Shown piece after piece: positions 6,275-6,925 of a stretch of 6,925 nucleotides of DNA (position 1 is the first letter of the stretch; each line of letters starts with the position of its first letter). The position numbers were made by a program, and so were the translations under genes. This DNA comes from Pseudomonadota bacterium (GTDB taxonomy: Bacteria; Pseudomonadota; Alphaproteobacteria; UBA1280; UBA12223), in the NCBI GenBank assembly GCA_002937495.1, contig PTJW01000054.1:1-6925 (forward strand), in the 5' to 3' direction. Below the pieces are notes generated by a model. That model was not told the origin of the DNA, made no database searches, and saw only the letters and a program-made list of their open reading frames with translations.

Positions 6275-6291
6275 TTATCTAATATAGATAA
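6275..6291. promoter_or_regulatory. Inverted repeat just upstream of the HD-domain gene
   Basis: TTATCTA / TAGATAA, perfect 7-bp arms with a 3-base centre, lies 17 bases before the start codon of the HD gene. It overlaps the candidate -10 region and the likely start of transcription, so it could be an operator for the HD-crcB-queA unit or a 5' stem in its mRNA. Its AT-only character means chance cannot be excluded. Confidence 0.35.
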
Positions 6292-6316
6292 TAAAAAAGA
6301 TTGCTAATTTTAGCAA
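6288..6316 (-). promoter_or_regulatory. Candidate promoter of the HD-crcB-queA unit, overlapping the terminator
   Basis: On the minus strand TTGCTA (6311-6316) and TATTAT (6288-6293, five of six consensus bases) are 17 bases apart. The -35 box would lie in one arm of the upstream terminator stem. No better pair exists between that terminator and the HD gene, and the strong terminator argues that some promoter must lie here. Confidence 0.35.
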
Positions 6317-6325
6317 TCTTTTTTT
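6293..6325. terminator. Symmetrical (bidirectional-looking) terminator after the cyclophilin gene
   Basis: A perfect 8-bp core, GATTGCTA / TAGCAATC, with a 4-base loop is flanked by six A residues on one side and seven T on the other. It can end transcripts on either strand; since all genes here run on the minus strand, its role is to end the cyclophilin message, whose stop codon is 16 bases away. Confidence 0.9.
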
Positions 6326-6340
6326 ATAAATAATTTTATA

Positions 6341-6871
6341 TTACTCAATTTCAGTTACAATTGTAACTTTATCCATTTTATCACCTTGAGTAATTTGGTC
6401 TACTACTTCCATACCTTTAACTACTTGACCAAATACAGTGTAGTCACCGTCTAAGAATCTAGCATCTTTAAGAACAAAGTAGAATTGGCTACCAGCTGAG
6501 TCAGGGTGTTGTGCTCTTGCCATACCTACAGCACCTCTAATGTGTGGCTTGCTGTTAAATTCTGCTTTAATGTTGTAACCTGGGCCACCTGTACCTGTGC
6601 CTGTAGGGTCACCAGTTTGAGCAACAAAGTCTGGTACCACTCTGTGGAATACTAAACCATTGTAAAAACCATCTGTTGTTAGTTTTTTAAATGCTTCTAC
6701 GTGCTTTGGAGCATCTTGTTCGAAGAATTCAAAAAAGATATCGCCGTATTTAGTTTCAATTTTAATGTACTGTTTTTGTACTTCAGTCATAGATTCTTCT
6801 CCTGTAATAATTTCTGCATTAGCGTTTACAGCTGCAAACATTGCTAAAACAGATAGAACTAATTTTTTCAT
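6341..6871 (-). CDS. ppiA: Exported cyclophilin-type peptidyl-prolyl cis-trans isomerase
   Basis: Catalyses cis-trans isomerisation of X-Pro bonds, here probably in the periplasm. Residues 1-19 form a signal peptide ending VNANA, cleaved before E20. The cyclophilin domain covers about 35-175 and keeps FHRVVPDFVAQTGD (75-88) with catalytic R77, F82 and Q85, GSQFYFVL (127-134), and FLDGDYTVFGQV (139-150). Relative to human cyclophilin A, position W121 is F139 (the usual bacterial, cyclosporin-insensitive state) and the H126 position is Y144. The 176-residue total is normal for a bacterial enzyme plus signal peptide. The ATG at 6871 has AAGGA at good spacing. It is monocistronic, ending at the strong hairpin at 6293-6325. 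The symbol follows the E. coli periplasmic enzyme; orthology beyond the family is not proven. Confidence 0.96.
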   Translation of the reverse strand: MKKLVLSVLAMFAAVNANAEIITGEESMTEVQKQYIKIETKYGDIFFEFFEQDAPKHVEAFKKLTTDGFYNGLVFHRVVPDFVAQTGDPTGTGTGGPGYNIKAEFNSKPHIRGAVGMARAQHPDSAGSQFYFVLKDARFLDGDYTVFGQVVKGMEVVDQITQGDKMDKVTIVTEIE

Positions 6872-6889
6872 GTGATTATTTCCTTATTT

Positions 6890-6910
6890 TTTATAAACTA
6901 TGGGATAGTT
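6890..6910 (-). promoter_or_regulatory. Candidate -10 box and inverted repeat upstream of ppiA
   Basis: On the minus strand TATAAA (6890-6895) lies 18 bases before the cyclophilin start codon and could be a -10 box. Immediately upstream is AACTAT / ATAGTT, a perfect 6-bp inverted repeat around a CCC centre (6896-6910), which fills the spacer. No good -35 match is seen at 16-18 bases. The promoter call is tentative. Confidence 0.3.
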
Positions 6911-6925
6911 GTATAAAACTGAATA

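Noticed and set aside
6259..6292. Fluoride riboswitch controlling crcB
   Set aside because: The leader before the unit is too short and AT-only, and the gap directly before crcB is 10 bases, so there is no room for the pseudoknotted aptamer.
1..6925. CRISPR array, insertion sequence, tRNA or rRNA gene
   Set aside because: No regularly spaced repeats, no transposase or terminal inverted repeats, and no cloverleaf or rRNA-like sequence were seen on either strand.

Overview
The window is AT-rich bacterial chromosome. All seven recognisable genes lie on the minus strand, so transcription runs from right to left. They use the standard code: tryptophan is TGG, and every stop seen is TAA or TAG. 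The mix of genes (a cyclophilin close upstream of queA, plus alaS) and the Gram-negative-style exported proteins suggest a small-genome, AT-rich proteobacterium, perhaps an alphaproteobacterium, where a ppi-queA neighbourhood is common. That placement is inference from gene content, not proof.

Layout in transcription order, from the right edge. A cyclophilin-type peptidyl-prolyl isomerase with a signal peptide (6341-6871) is closed by a strong hairpin terminator that is symmetrical enough to work in both directions. Next comes a compact three-gene unit: an HD-domain phosphohydrolase of the YedJ type (5578-6258), the fluoride channel crcB/fluC (5190-5567) and queA (4100-5173), with gaps of 10 and 16 bases. 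After queA come two small exported proteins. The first (3721-4065) carries a four-cysteine unit resembling the GLG1-type cysteine-rich repeat and ends at a good terminator. The second (3202-3648) is a beta-rich exported protein of unknown family. An isolated gene of unknown function (2540-3043) follows, with its own near-consensus promoter and its own terminator. Last is alaS (1-2336), whose C-terminal end lies beyond the left edge.

Functionally this is mostly housekeeping: tRNA-Ala charging and proofreading, queuosine tRNA modification, fluoride export and envelope protein folding. The less ordinary stretch is 2540-4065, with three small genes I cannot place in a pathway. The one at 2540-3043 stands out: it is clearly richer in GC than its neighbour, it is a self-contained transcription unit, and a perfect 12-bp palindrome sits between its -35 and -10 boxes. 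No mobile element, CRISPR array, tRNA or rRNA is visible. I found no clear sign of a large new system; the best leads are the orphan gene with its palindromic promoter, the cysteine-rich exported protein, and the long leader of alaS. No gap between genes exceeds about 205 bases.
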